DNA from: Ruegeria arenilitoris
Lineage (GTDB): Bacteria; Pseudomonadota; Alphaproteobacteria; Rhodobacterales; Rhodobacteraceae
Length of the DNA: 64,000 nt
Assembly: GCF_042675705.1 (NCBI RefSeq)
Contig: NZ_JBHTJJ010000006.1
Direction: 5' to 3' (one strand)
The notes beneath the pieces were generated by a model. The model worked only from the letters and a program-made list of their open reading frames with translations. It was not told the DNA's origin and did no database searches. Each line of letters starts with the position of its first letter. The first letter of the stretch is position 1. Shown here in pieces: positions 52,982 to 61,661 of this stretch. The position numbers and the translations under genes are program-made.

Positions 52982-53468
52982 CCGCAGAAAACTGCTGCTT
53001 TCGTTGGCGGCGTTGACCGTGGCGCCCGCTTGCGGGTTCCAGCCGGTTTATGCCCCGGGCGGCGCCGGCAGCGAATTATACGGCAAGGTCGCCGTGTCAG
53101 CGCCAGATTCCGTCGAAAGCTACCTTCTGGTGCAGAATCTGGAGCAGTCCCTCGGGCGCAGCGTCAGTTCGGCCAAGGATTACAGCCTGAATGTGCAGGT
53201 CTCTACGGTGACCCGCGGGGCCGCCATCACGACCTCGAACGAGACCAACCGGTATTCGATCGACGGGCGCGCCAGCTATACGCTGAAATCCAATGAAACG
53301 GGCCAGATTCTTGTCTCCGGCACTGTGGCCGATTTCGTAGGCTACTCCGCCGCGGGGTCCACCGTTTCCACGCTCGCTGATGAACGGGATGCCAAGGAGA
53401 GGCTGATGGTCATCCTGTCCGATCAGATCGTCACGCGCCTGTATTCCGCACCGGGCTTGGCTTCATGA
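52968..53468 (+). CDS. lptE: LPS-assembly lipoprotein LptE
   Basis: Outer-membrane lipoprotein of 166 residues that plugs the LptD channel and helps lipopolysaccharide insertion. A signal peptide ends in APACGF (Cys22). The sequence is weakly conserved, as is usual for LptE, but its position between leuS and holA is diagnostic. The ATG lies inside the end of leuS, and its stop overlaps holA by four bases. Confidence 0.85.
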   Translation: MSLFDRRKLLLSLAALTVAPACGFQPVYAPGGAGSELYGKVAVSAPDSVESYLLVQNLEQSLGRSVSSAKDYSLNVQVSTVTRGAAITTSNETNRYSIDGRASYTLKSNETGQILVSGTVADFVGYSAAGSTVSTLADERDAKERLMVILSDQIVTRLYSAPGLAS

Positions 53469-54493
53469 AGCTGTCCCCGCGCGACGCCGAGGGGTATTTC
53501 GCCAAACCTGACCCCGACAAGACGGGATTGTTGATCTACGGCGCCGACGCCATGCGCGTCGCGCTCAAGCGCCAGCAGGTATTGGCCGCGCTCTTGGGCC
53601 CGGGTGCCGAAGAGGAAATGCGCCTGACCCGTCTTCCGGCCTCGGATCTGCGGGCGGATCCTGCCCTTCTGCTGGATGCCGTGAAGGCCGTCGGGTTCTT
53701 TCCCGGCGCGCGCGCCGTATTCGTCGAGGATGCAACCGACGCCGCAACCCCGGCGATCGCCGCCGCGCTCGAGGATTGGGCGCAAGGCGACGCTCAGATC
53801 ATTGTGACAGCCGGGCAGCTCAAGGCCAGCTCGAAGCTGCGCAAAGCGTTCGAAGGCCATCGGGCTGCCTATGCGGTCGGGATCTATGACGACCCACCGT
53901 CGCGCGCTGAGATCGAGCGTGTTCTGGCCCAAGCCGGACTTGCAGGCGTTCCCCGTGACGCGATGTCCGTACTCAGCGATCTGGCGACCGAACTCAGCCC
54001 GGGCGACTTTGCGCAAACCGTTGAAAAGCTGTCTCTTTACAAACGCGGTGATGCCTCAGACGTTGCCGTCGAAGACATCGAGGCCTGCGCACCGCAATCT
54101 AATGAGGCGGCCCTGGATGACGTTCTCAACGTCGTTGCCGAAGGCCGATCCGGTGAAATCGGGCCCCTGATCCGACGGTTGCAGGCGCAGGGAACCAATG
54201 CGGTGTCCCTATGCATCGGCGCGACCCGCCATTTTCGCACGCTTTATGCCTGCGCCTCGGACCCCGGTGGCGCGGCGCAAGGGATCGGCAAACTCCGGCC
54301 GCCGGTCTATGGCAAACGGCGTGACCGGATCCTTCGGCAGGCGCAGAATTGGGGCGCGCACAAGCTGCAGACCGCTTTGACCGTGCTGACGGACACGGAT
54401 CTGTCTCTCCGGTCGGCGGGGCAGACTGCCCCGGCCATGGCCCTGGTCGAGCGCGCTCTGATCCGGCTGGCCATGCTGGCGCGGTCACGCTGA
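53465..54493 (+). CDS. holA: DNA polymerase III delta subunit
   Basis: Clamp-loader subunit of 342 residues that opens the sliding clamp. The N-terminal AAA+-like region (residues about 20-210, GLLIYGADAMRVALKRQQVL) lacks a functional Walker site, as expected for delta. The C-terminal helical collar domain follows (NEAALDDVLNVVAEGRSGEI). It overlaps lptE by ATGA and ends the leuS-lptE-holA run. Confidence 0.9.
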   Translation: MKLSPRDAEGYFAKPDPDKTGLLIYGADAMRVALKRQQVLAALLGPGAEEEMRLTRLPASDLRADPALLLDAVKAVGFFPGARAVFVEDATDAATPAIAAALEDWAQGDAQIIVTAGQLKASSKLRKAFEGHRAAYAVGIYDDPPSRAEIERVLAQAGLAGVPRDAMSVLSDLATELSPGDFAQTVEKLSLYKRGDASDVAVEDIEACAPQSNEAALDDVLNVVAEGRSGEIGPLIRRLQAQGTNAVSLCIGATRHFRTLYACASDPGGAAQGIGKLRPPVYGKRRDRILRQAQNWGAHKLQTALTVLTDTDLSLRSAGQTAPAMALVERALIRLAMLARSR

Positions 54494-54574
54494 ATTGAAC
54501 TGACGGCGCGTCCGACTTGACGCGGCGGCGCAGTCCCCCACCCTGACGCCAGAGCAACCACGCAGGAGCATGAC

Positions 54575-55171
54575 ATGTACAAGATCTACGGGCGCATCCA
54601 GAGTCGTGCCTCTCGGGTGATTTGGCTATTGGAGGAACTGGGGCAGGACTATGAGTGGATCGATGCCGGCCCGCACGATCCGCGCGTTCTGGACCTGAAC
54701 GGAACGGGCAAGATCCCTGTCCTGCAGGATGGCGATGCAATCATTTCGGACAGCGCGGCGATCATGACCTATCTGGCGGACAAGCACGGGGCCTTCACCT
54801 ACCCCGCCGGCACCCCGGAACGGGCCGAGCAGGATTCGTTGTTGCACGCGCTGTTGGAAGAATTCGATGCTCCGCTGTGGCTGGCCGCCCGCCATATGTT
54901 CATCCTGCCCAAGGACAAACGCGTTCCACAGGTCGTCGAAACTGCCAAATGGGAGTTTGACCGCAGCTTTCAACGCATGGGGCAACGGTTCAAAGGACCA
55001 TTTCTTCAGGGCGAGCAGATGACGATCGCGGACATCCTGTGCATTCACTGCATGAGCTGGGCAAAATCGGCTGGCTTCCCGATGAATTCAGACAGCCTGA
55101 AAGCCTACGGCAAGCGCGTTCGCGAGCGTCCGGCCTACAAGAAACTGGGTGAAATGGCCAAATCCGCCTAA
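54575..55171 (+). CDS. Glutathione S-transferase family protein
   Basis: GST of 198 residues with an N-terminal thioredoxin-like domain (YKIYGRIQSRASRVIWLLEEL, GKIPVLQDGDAIISDSAAIMTYLA, holding the glutathione gamma-glutamyl-binding Asp-Ser pair) and a C-terminal helical domain. The substrate is unknown. Its stop overlaps the converging flavoprotein gene by four bases. Confidence 0.88.
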   Translation: MYKIYGRIQSRASRVIWLLEELGQDYEWIDAGPHDPRVLDLNGTGKIPVLQDGDAIISDSAAIMTYLADKHGAFTYPAGTPERAEQDSLLHALLEEFDAPLWLAARHMFILPKDKRVPQVVETAKWEFDRSFQRMGQRFKGPFLQGEQMTIADILCIHCMSWAKSAGFPMNSDSLKAYGKRVRERPAYKKLGEMAKSA

Positions 55172-56358
55172 TCCGCTTGGGACGGCCCAGCCCATTCTGC
55201 GGCCGAGCGCCCCGCCCATCGACCAGTAGCCAGGCATGCGGTCAACAGATAGCCGCCGGTCGGGGCTTCCCAATCCAGCATCTCGCCTGCGCAGAACACG
55301 CCGGGCTTGGCTATCAGCATCAGCCCCGAGTCCAGCCCGCTTCTCGCAACGCCACCCGCAGTCGAAATGGCTTCGTCCAGCGGGCGCAAGCCTGCATTGC
55401 GAACAGGCAAAGCCTTCAAAGTCTTGACCCAATCATCGCGGCGCAGATTCTGCCCGTGGGTCATTTCGTGGAACAGGGCGATCTTTGGCGGAGGCAGGCG
55501 CAGGCCGTTCTTCAACCAACGCGTCAATGTGGTTTTCGGGCCAGCTGTCGACAAACGCCTGGACAGATCGTGGATCGTGCGGTCCGGCACGAGGTCCACA
55601 TACAGATCAGCACCCTGCCGAAGCGCGGGTGTCAGCGGGTAAAGACCGCCCCCTTCCAGGCCTTTGTCTGAAATGACCGCCTCGCCACGGCTGGCAAGGT
55701 CGCCCGCGCGCCACCGAACAGATTTCAGCGCCTGGCCGAAATGCGCGGCCATATGGGGGCTCCATTCGACGGACAGTGCGGCGTTCGATGGTGCAAAAGG
55801 GACCAGTGGAACCCCAGCCTCGGCCAGAGCCGGCGCCCAGGCGCCATCCGATCCCAGACGCGCCCAGCTGGAACCGCCAAGCGCCAGAACCGTGACGTCA
55901 GCAACCACTTTCTGCCGACCTTCCGGCGTATCAAAGACCAGCGCGGGGCCGTCCCAACCCAACCAGCGCCAACGGGTGCGGATCTCGACCCGCATCTCGT
56001 CCAGCCGCGCCAGCCAGGCGCGCAGCAATGGCGAAGCTTTTTTTGATTTGGGAAATACCCGCCCTGTGGACCCCGTGAACAGATCTTGGCCCAAGTCCCG
56101 CGCCCAGCTTTGCACGCTCTGCGCATCGAAGGCGGCAATCATTGGGTGCAACCAGTCCGCCGCATCGCCGTAGGCCGAAATCAGGCGGTCAAACGGCTCG
56201 TCCTTTGTCAGATTCAGACCGGACTTCCCCGCCATCAGGAATTTGCGGGCCACCGAGGGTTTGGCCTCGGCAACCAGCACATTGTGTCCGGCCCCGGCAA
56301 GCTCTTCGGCAGCCATCAGCCCGGCGGGCCCCGCCCCGATCACCACTGCCTGTGCCAT
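55168..56358 (-). CDS. HI0933-family FAD-dependent protein (NAD(P)/FAD-dependent oxidoreductase)
   Basis: Flavoprotein of 396 residues. The dinucleotide-binding motif AVVIGAGPAGLMAAEELA is at the N-terminus; KFLMAGKSGLNLT and a C-terminal PGVFCAGEMLDWEAPTGGYLL segment match the HI0933/TIGR03862 family. The biochemical role is unknown. The ATG at 56358 is chosen; the upstream frame runs through the HNH gene in antisense. Confidence 0.84.
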   Translation of the reverse strand: MAQAVVIGAGPAGLMAAEELAGAGHNVLVAEAKPSVARKFLMAGKSGLNLTKDEPFDRLISAYGDAADWLHPMIAAFDAQSVQSWARDLGQDLFTGSTGRVFPKSKKASPLLRAWLARLDEMRVEIRTRWRWLGWDGPALVFDTPEGRQKVVADVTVLALGGSSWARLGSDGAWAPALAEAGVPLVPFAPSNAALSVEWSPHMAAHFGQALKSVRWRAGDLASRGEAVISDKGLEGGGLYPLTPALRQGADLYVDLVPDRTIHDLSRRLSTAGPKTTLTRWLKNGLRLPPPKIALFHEMTHGQNLRRDDWVKTLKALPVRNAGLRPLDEAISTAGGVARSGLDSGLMLIAKPGVFCAGEMLDWEAPTGGYLLTACLATGRWAGRSAAEWAGPSQAD

Positions 56359-56406
56359 ATCTGCCCTCTTGCCTGACTTGTGTTCAGCCGCGACTGTGTT
56401 CCAGTG

Positions 56407-56703
56407 ATGACGAACAGCGATCCGATCTGCCCGCTCTGCAACCGCCCGATCCCGAACGGGACCGGCAGCCTGCACCATCTGATCCCAAAACTCAAAGGTG
56501 GCAAGGGCGGTCCCACCGTTCTGCTGCACAAGATCTGCCACAAGGAGGTGCACGCCACTCTGACCGAAGCCGAGCTTGCGCGAGACTTCAACACTGTCGA
56601 AAGCCTGCGCACGCATCCCCGGCTGAACCGGTTTCTGGACTGGGTACGCAAACGTCCGCCGGGATTTCATTCCAAAGTCCCGGGCCGACGTCGCGGCCGT
56701 TGA
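56407..56703 (+). CDS. Small HNH-type protein
   Basis: Protein of 98 residues with a zinc-ribbon pair (ICPLCNRP) followed by the HNH core HHLIPKLKGGKGGPTVLL and a second region (LHKICHKEVHATLTEAELA) that holds the second cysteine and histidine of the fold. It resembles small stand-alone HNH proteins of Rhodobacteraceae. Whether it cuts DNA, and what it targets, is unknown. It starts at the ATG at 56407 and abuts the stop of the converging VOC gene with no spacer. Confidence 0.72.
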   Translation: MTNSDPICPLCNRPIPNGTGSLHHLIPKLKGGKGGPTVLLHKICHKEVHATLTEAELARDFNTVESLRTHPRLNRFLDWVRKRPPGFHSKVPGRRRGR

Positions 56704-57438
56704 TCAGGCTGGCAGGAACGGGTCACCCATCGGGTCTGTTTCCGTTGCAGCCAGGCCCTCGACCTCGATGCCCAGAAAGTCTGGCGCGGGAACGATCCGC
56801 GCATCGGGAATATGCTGGTATTCCAAAGTGGTATAGGGGCGTTTCCACAGCCATTCGCGATTGGCCACCGCCCAGAGATCAGGGTCCGGCGGCACCTCGG
56901 TCGTGAAGGCATAGAAATGCAGATCAAACCCGTGCGAGGCCACGTCCTGCATGGAGAGCAGGCGCAGGCCCAAATCCCTGCAGAACGCATCCTCTGCCGA
57001 AATGTCGCCGGTCCGCAGAGTGATCTGGCCCACGGCGGCCTGTCCGAACGGCTTCGCATCCGGCTGCTTTTCGGGCCGGTTCCCCTCGAAATCATGCTGA
57101 AGAAGCTCGATCGAGAAGCCTTCCGGGTCCGACAGGTGGCACATGTAACCGATATCTCGAAACTGGGCCGGGCGGCTGACGTTGACGCCGGCGCGCCGGA
57201 GCCATTCCGCAGCAAGGTCAAGATCCGGCAGGGTGATGCCGATCTTCCAGTACCTCTGACCCCGGTCGTGGGCGTATCCGCAGCCTCCGGGCAACAGCAG
57301 AAGGTCGGCGCTGGGTCCCGGATAGCCCACTCGTCGCGCATCTCCCTCGGCACGAACGACCATGCCCAGGTTTGCCCTGTAGAAATCGGCCAGCCGTGCG
57401 GGATCAGCCACACGCAGGCGAAGGGCAGCGATCCTCAT
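56704..57438 (-). CDS. VOC-superfamily (glyoxalase/dioxygenase-like) protein
   Basis: Protein of 244 residues with two VOC modules: the first covers LRVADPARLADFYRANLGM to the HLSDPEGFSIELLQHDF metal-ligand region, and the second covers GQITLRTGDISAEDAFCRDLG onwards. It may be a glyoxalase or a ring-cleaving or isomerising enzyme. The ATG at 57438 overlaps the stop of the preceding crotonase-like gene (ATGA). Confidence 0.78.
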   Translation of the reverse strand: MRIAALRLRVADPARLADFYRANLGMVVRAEGDARRVGYPGPSADLLLLPGGCGYAHDRGQRYWKIGITLPDLDLAAEWLRRAGVNVSRPAQFRDIGYMCHLSDPEGFSIELLQHDFEGNRPEKQPDAKPFGQAAVGQITLRTGDISAEDAFCRDLGLRLLSMQDVASHGFDLHFYAFTTEVPPDPDLWAVANREWLWKRPYTTLEYQHIPDARIVPAPDFLGIEVEGLAATETDPMGDPFLPA

Positions 57439-58043
57439 CCGCACATCCCGGCGATACCGGCCGCCGTCTGCGGATCAGCGGCCAGACTGTCGGCAACCAG
57501 GTCCCGCGCGGTCTGCATCAGATCTTCCGGGGCGACCACCCGGTCCACCAGGCCAAAGGCAAGCGCTTCGTCCGCCGTGACCTTCTGGCCTGCCATCAGG
57601 ATCAGCTTGGTCCGGGCGGGGCCGATCAGCGCCCGCATGCGTTTCACGTCCGATGGCTGCGGCAGGAACCCCAACCGCATGACCGGGTAGAAGACCTTGG
57701 CAGTGGGCACCGCGATGCGCAGGTCACAGGCCAATGCCATACCGTTGGCCCCGCCCGCCATGGTGCCGTTCAACGCAGCGACGGTCAGGCAGGGCAGCGC
57801 CGCGATGGCTCCGGACAAACGCTCCCACAGGTCCGAGGTCGCAAGGCCTGCCCGCGCCTCGTCCAGATCGGCACCGGCACTGAACACCTTGCCCGCTCCG
57901 GTCAGGATAAGGGCGCGTGCCTCTTGGGCCGCTTCGGCGATCTGCAGCAGGTCCGACAACATGGCCCCGCTCAGGGCATTGGCCTTGCCGGGGTTGTTGA
58001 TCGTGACCGTCCACAGACCGTCCTGCTGGGTCAGGTCGATCAC
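57435..58043 (-). CDS. Crotonase-fold protein lacking both catalytic glutamates
   Basis: Enoyl-CoA hydratase/isomerase-family protein of 202 residues, shorter than the usual 250-260. It has the oxyanion-hole region GKVFSAGADL and the NGTMAGGANGMALACDLRIA helix. By alignment to standard crotonases, the two catalytic glutamates are replaced (Gly near 101 and Val near 121), so a classical hydratase role is unlikely. It starts at a GTG that overlaps the SDR stop (GTGA), making three coupled genes SDR-crotonase-VOC. Confidence 0.78.
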   Translation of the reverse strand: MIDLTQQDGLWTVTINNPGKANALSGAMLSDLLQIAEAAQEARALILTGAGKVFSAGADLDEARAGLATSDLWERLSGAIAALPCLTVAALNGTMAGGANGMALACDLRIAVPTAKVFYPVMRLGFLPQPSDVKRMRALIGPARTKLILMAGQKVTADEALAFGLVDRVVAPEDLMQTARDLVADSLAADPQTAAGIAGMCG

Positions 58044-58783
58044 GTCAGGCCGATCCTCTGGCGAATGTCATCACGGCGCAGCGAAATCTCGGTTCCCAGA
58101 AACTCGTCCGCATCTTCCGAGCACATCCACAGCAGCGCCCGCGCCGGCCAGTCGGCCGGGATGTGATCGTCCCAGTCCAGCTGGCTGACCGGGTTGATGC
58201 CGCTGGCCTTGATGACCCGCTGCATGTCGGTCGCCACCGTGCCCGGGGACAGGCCCATGGCGCGAATGCCGTGATGCGCCTCTTCCAGGTGCAGACATTC
58301 GGTCAGCATTTTCGCCCCAGCCTTGGACGCGCAGTAGTGGCTCCAGGCCTCGACCGGATTCGAGGCGGCTCCGGAGGAAACGGTCAGAACCGTCCCGCCG
58401 CCCGCCGCCCGCATCAGCGGCAGAACCGCGCGCATCCCGTGGAACACACCTTTGAGGTTGATGTCGATGGCCTTGCTCCAGGCTGCTGGATCGGCATTTG
58501 ACAGGTGAAAAATCGGATCGATCACACCCGCATTGCCGATCAGCACGTCCACACGGCCAAAGCGGTCGGCGCAATCCGCAACCGCTTGTTCCACCTGCGC
58601 AAAATCGCTGACGTCGCAGGACAGCGCGATCGCGTTCTCACCCAACGCCGCGGCCAATGCGTCGATCTGATCATGGCTGCGCGCGACCAGCGCGACATTG
58701 GCGCCGGCTGCGGCAAATACGCGCCCTGCTTCGGCGCCGATGCCGCGGCTGGCTCCGGTGATCAGTACTGTTTTGCCCTTCAT
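58040..58783 (-). CDS. Short-chain dehydrogenase/reductase
   Basis: SDR of 247 residues with the TGASRGIG cofactor loop, an NAG motif (LIGNAGVID) and the YxxxK active site (SHYCASKAGAKM, with the catalytic Ser in SSGAAS upstream). Substrate unknown. The start used is the ATG at 58783 that follows AGGA; in-frame ATGs at 58789 and 58801 are possible. It heads the SDR-crotonase-VOC run. Confidence 0.87.
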   Translation of the reverse strand: MKGKTVLITGASRGIGAEAGRVFAAAGANVALVARSHDQIDALAAALGENAIALSCDVSDFAQVEQAVADCADRFGRVDVLIGNAGVIDPIFHLSNADPAAWSKAIDINLKGVFHGMRAVLPLMRAAGGGTVLTVSSGAASNPVEAWSHYCASKAGAKMLTECLHLEEAHHGIRAMGLSPGTVATDMQRVIKASGINPVSQLDWDDHIPADWPARALLWMCSEDADEFLGTEISLRRDDIRQRIGLT

Positions 58784-58922
58784 ATGCATCCTGTAATCCA
58801 TTTGGATTGAAATCGGTTAAAGTGGTACCGCGCAAACGGGGAAATCGTCCAGCCCTTGCCCCTTGACGGCAGCCGCGACAACCACGACCATGCGCGCAAA
58901 TTTTACCGAGAAGGGTTCCCTT

Positions 58923-60446
58923 ATGTCTGTTTTCTTCCGCCGCAGCTGCGGTGCCGCGCTGGCTTATGCCGTTGCAACCCAAGGCGCTTTTGCCAATCTG
59001 TCCGCCAACGATGTCTGGTCGGATTGGCAGACCTACATGGGCAGCATGGGGTACACCATCACCGGCGAGCAGAACACCTCTGGCGACGTCACCACCATCA
59101 CGAACATGACCATGAAGATGGACCTTCCCGAGGGAGAAGGCTCGTTCGACATGGTCGTTCCGGAAATGACCCTGACGGAAAACGGCGACGGAACGGTCAG
59201 CATCGAATTCCCCGAAAGCTTCCCCATGACGGTATCCGGCCAGGCCGAGGAGGAGGAATTCTCGGTGGATATCCTGTACTCGCAGACCGGCTTGAAAATG
59301 CTGGTTTCGGGGACGCCCGACGACATGACCTATGACTACTCTGCCAACAAGCTGGCGCTGGCGCTCGACAACATCATGGTCGATGGCGAAGCGATGCCCG
59401 ACGACGCGCTGGATCTGGGTTTTGAGATGATCAACCTGGCCGGTGCATCCCGGATGCAGATCGGAGAGGGCCGCAAGGTCGACCAGAACTTCACCGCGGC
59501 AAACCTGACCTATGACCTGAATTTTCAAGACCCGGAAACGGGCGAAGATGCACGCATCAACGGCAAGCTCGACCAGCTGGAGTTTGAAGGCAAGAACGTA
59601 ATCCCCGCAGGCTTCAGCCTGGCGGACGTGGAAGGCGCATATGAAGCTGGCTTCGCCTTTGACGGGATCTTCACCTACGGCGCTGGCCAAACCAGCATCG
59701 AAGGCACCAGCGAGGGCGAGGCTTTCTCGATGGCCAGCAGTTCGGACGGTGGCCGCTTCGGTGCCAGCATCGACGCCGAGCGTCTGGCGTATGACGTCGA
59801 ACAGAACAATGCAAAGCTCGAAGTAACCACTGCAGACCTGCCATTTCCCATCGAGATTGCAATGGCGAAGGCCGGTCTGAAACTCGAGGCACCTATCCAG
59901 GCATCCGAAGAGGTCGAGCCGTTCGGCTTTGCGATGAACCTGACAGACTTCACCATGTCCGACATTCTGTGGAGCATGTTCGACCCCGCAGGCGCCTTGC
60001 CGCGCGATCCAGCCACAATCGCGCTGGATGCAACGGGCACCGCAAAGGTTCTCCTGAACTTCCTGGACCCGGAAGTTGCAGAAGCTTTGGAAAGCTCGGA
60101 CGAAGTTCCGGCCGAACTGCATTCGCTCAAAATCAATGAACTGCTGGTCTCGATGGTCGGTGCCAAGCTGACCGGCACCGGTGATTTCACCTTCGACAAC
60201 TCCAACACCGAAGAGTTCGGAGGCGTTCCGGCGCCTGCGGGTGAGGCAAACCTCCAACTGGTGGGTGCCAACGCCCTGATCGACAAGCTGATCGGAATGG
60301 GGTTCATGTCCGAGAACGACGCCATGGGCGCGCGCATGATGATGGGGATGATGGCTGTTCCCGGCGACCAGCCCGATACGCTGAACTCCAAGATCGAGTT
60401 CACCAAGGACGGCCAGATTTTGGCCAATGGTCAACGGATCAAGTAA
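58923..60446 (+). CDS. DUF2125-domain periplasmic protein
   Basis: Protein of 507 residues with a signal peptide (MSVFFRRSCGAALAYAVATQ) and a long beta-rich body with the DUF2125 features. Such proteins are widespread in Rhodobacteraceae and of unknown function. The ATG at 58923 begins the signal peptide; in-frame upstream starts at 58863 and 58890 would hide it. A clear terminator follows. Confidence 0.8.
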   Translation: MSVFFRRSCGAALAYAVATQGAFANLSANDVWSDWQTYMGSMGYTITGEQNTSGDVTTITNMTMKMDLPEGEGSFDMVVPEMTLTENGDGTVSIEFPESFPMTVSGQAEEEEFSVDILYSQTGLKMLVSGTPDDMTYDYSANKLALALDNIMVDGEAMPDDALDLGFEMINLAGASRMQIGEGRKVDQNFTAANLTYDLNFQDPETGEDARINGKLDQLEFEGKNVIPAGFSLADVEGAYEAGFAFDGIFTYGAGQTSIEGTSEGEAFSMASSSDGGRFGASIDAERLAYDVEQNNAKLEVTTADLPFPIEIAMAKAGLKLEAPIQASEEVEPFGFAMNLTDFTMSDILWSMFDPAGALPRDPATIALDATGTAKVLLNFLDPEVAEALESSDEVPAELHSLKINELLVSMVGAKLTGTGDFTFDNSNTEEFGGVPAPAGEANLQLVGANALIDKLIGMGFMSENDAMGARMMMGMMAVPGDQPDTLNSKIEFTKDGQILANGQRIK

Positions 60447-60470
60447 GCTCGCTTGGCCTGGCCTCCGACC

Positions 60471-60501
60471 AAGGGCGCGGTGTTCCGCGCCCTTTTTCTT
60501 T
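60471..60501 (+). terminator. Rho-independent terminator of the DUF2125 gene
   Basis: A 10-bp stem AAGGGCGCGG/CCGCGCCCTT with a TGTT loop is followed by TTTTCTTT. It separates the DUF2125 gene from the converging ATP-grasp gene. Confidence 0.88.
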
Positions 60502-60524
60502 GGTCCGATGCAATCTCGGGCTTT

Positions 60525-61451
60525 TCAGGTCTTCAAATCAAGTTCCTGCACCAAAGCCCGAGCCATCCGCCGTGTAACTTTGCGCCCATCAAAAAAGGCC
60601 TGATTGGGCAGGTCTTTTGCAATCGGCTTCATGTAGAAACGATAGAAGCCCTCGTAGAATTTGTAATTGGTTTCGCACAGAAAAAGTCGACCTGTCTTTG
60701 CGCATGGTAAAATGTCATGCGCAAAGAAACCGACGCCGACCGCCTTTTTTACCGCGCTCGCAATTTCCCTGATCTGATCGGTGTTCGGAACAACCAGCTT
60801 GGAATGGAAATGGTTCAAGAGCTTGGCGTCGAGGGGTGTTCCACGAGTTCGAACGTTTGGCTGCGGCCCCGCTCTAACCCACGAAAACAGAACCTGTTCG
60901 CCCACCGCTTGCGCACGAATGCAGACGTGCCACATCTCACCTTCATACTCGTGACGGCAATCGACATACTCGGTGTTGTAACGATCCGGGTCCAACTCCG
61001 CCGCATTCCCTACAAGCTGAATCGGAACATGAGCGTTTGAAACTTCGTTCGAGAACGCAGTTTCAAACGAAGACCCAGTCTCGATAAGCCGGGGCATTGG
61101 AACCCCTGCCGCTGTCAGAACCTTGTTCTGACGGATCTTGTGCCCGACGACGCGGCCATGTTCGACCGAGTGCAAAATCCTGTGGCCCAGTGCCTCGATT
61201 TCAGATTCCCGCGCACGCAGCCAGTCAACTTTTTCGTTCTGAACGACAAACAGCTCGTTGTAGTGAAGCAGAACGTAACTCTGCGGGTCGTCGATCGCAC
61301 CGCGTGCCATCAATTCGGCGAAGGGCAAAACCTCGGAGGGAACGCCCAGCTTACCCATCACCCGAGTCAGGCGCACGATGATGTTGCGAGACCCTTTGCC
61401 CTTGGCCAGGACACCGGGCTCGTCAAACTCAACCACAAAGAAGCGCGCCAA
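60525..61451 (-). CDS. ATP-grasp-like protein of unknown substrate
   Basis: Protein of 308 residues that I read as an ATP-grasp ligase: a pre-grasp region (HSVEHGRVVGHKIRQNKVL followed by AAGVPMPRL), a central domain, and Mg-binding acidic residues in AHDILPCAKTGRLFLCETNYKF (Asp then Glu-x-Asn). Members ligate a carboxylate to an amine or thiol with ATP. No precursor peptide or partner enzyme is recognised. G+C over four sampled 60-base lines is about 52%, well below the neighbouring genes, which hints at recent transfer. The gene is divergent from pmbA across a 210-base gap. Confidence 0.6.
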   Translation of the reverse strand: MARFFVVEFDEPGVLAKGKGSRNIIVRLTRVMGKLGVPSEVLPFAELMARGAIDDPQSYVLLHYNELFVVQNEKVDWLRARESEIEALGHRILHSVEHGRVVGHKIRQNKVLTAAGVPMPRLIETGSSFETAFSNEVSNAHVPIQLVGNAAELDPDRYNTEYVDCRHEYEGEMWHVCIRAQAVGEQVLFSWVRAGPQPNVRTRGTPLDAKLLNHFHSKLVVPNTDQIREIASAVKKAVGVGFFAHDILPCAKTGRLFLCETNYKFYEGFYRFYMKPIAKDLPNQAFFDGRKVTRRMARALVQELDLKT

Positions 61452-61661
61452 ACCTCATACCTCAAATATTACTGCCGCCGGACTGCCGGTCATTCTCTGC
61501 AGCCAGCTTACCCTGCAGCTGCGGCCCTTCCCAGCGGTATCCATTTCCGTGGGCCCCGATTTCCGAACCTGCCGTCACCTCCCGTGACGCATTGGATACA
61601 CCCAAGGGCTTGCGAGGCGGGTTGACCAAGGCTAGGTCCAATACAATCAATTGGAGGCACC

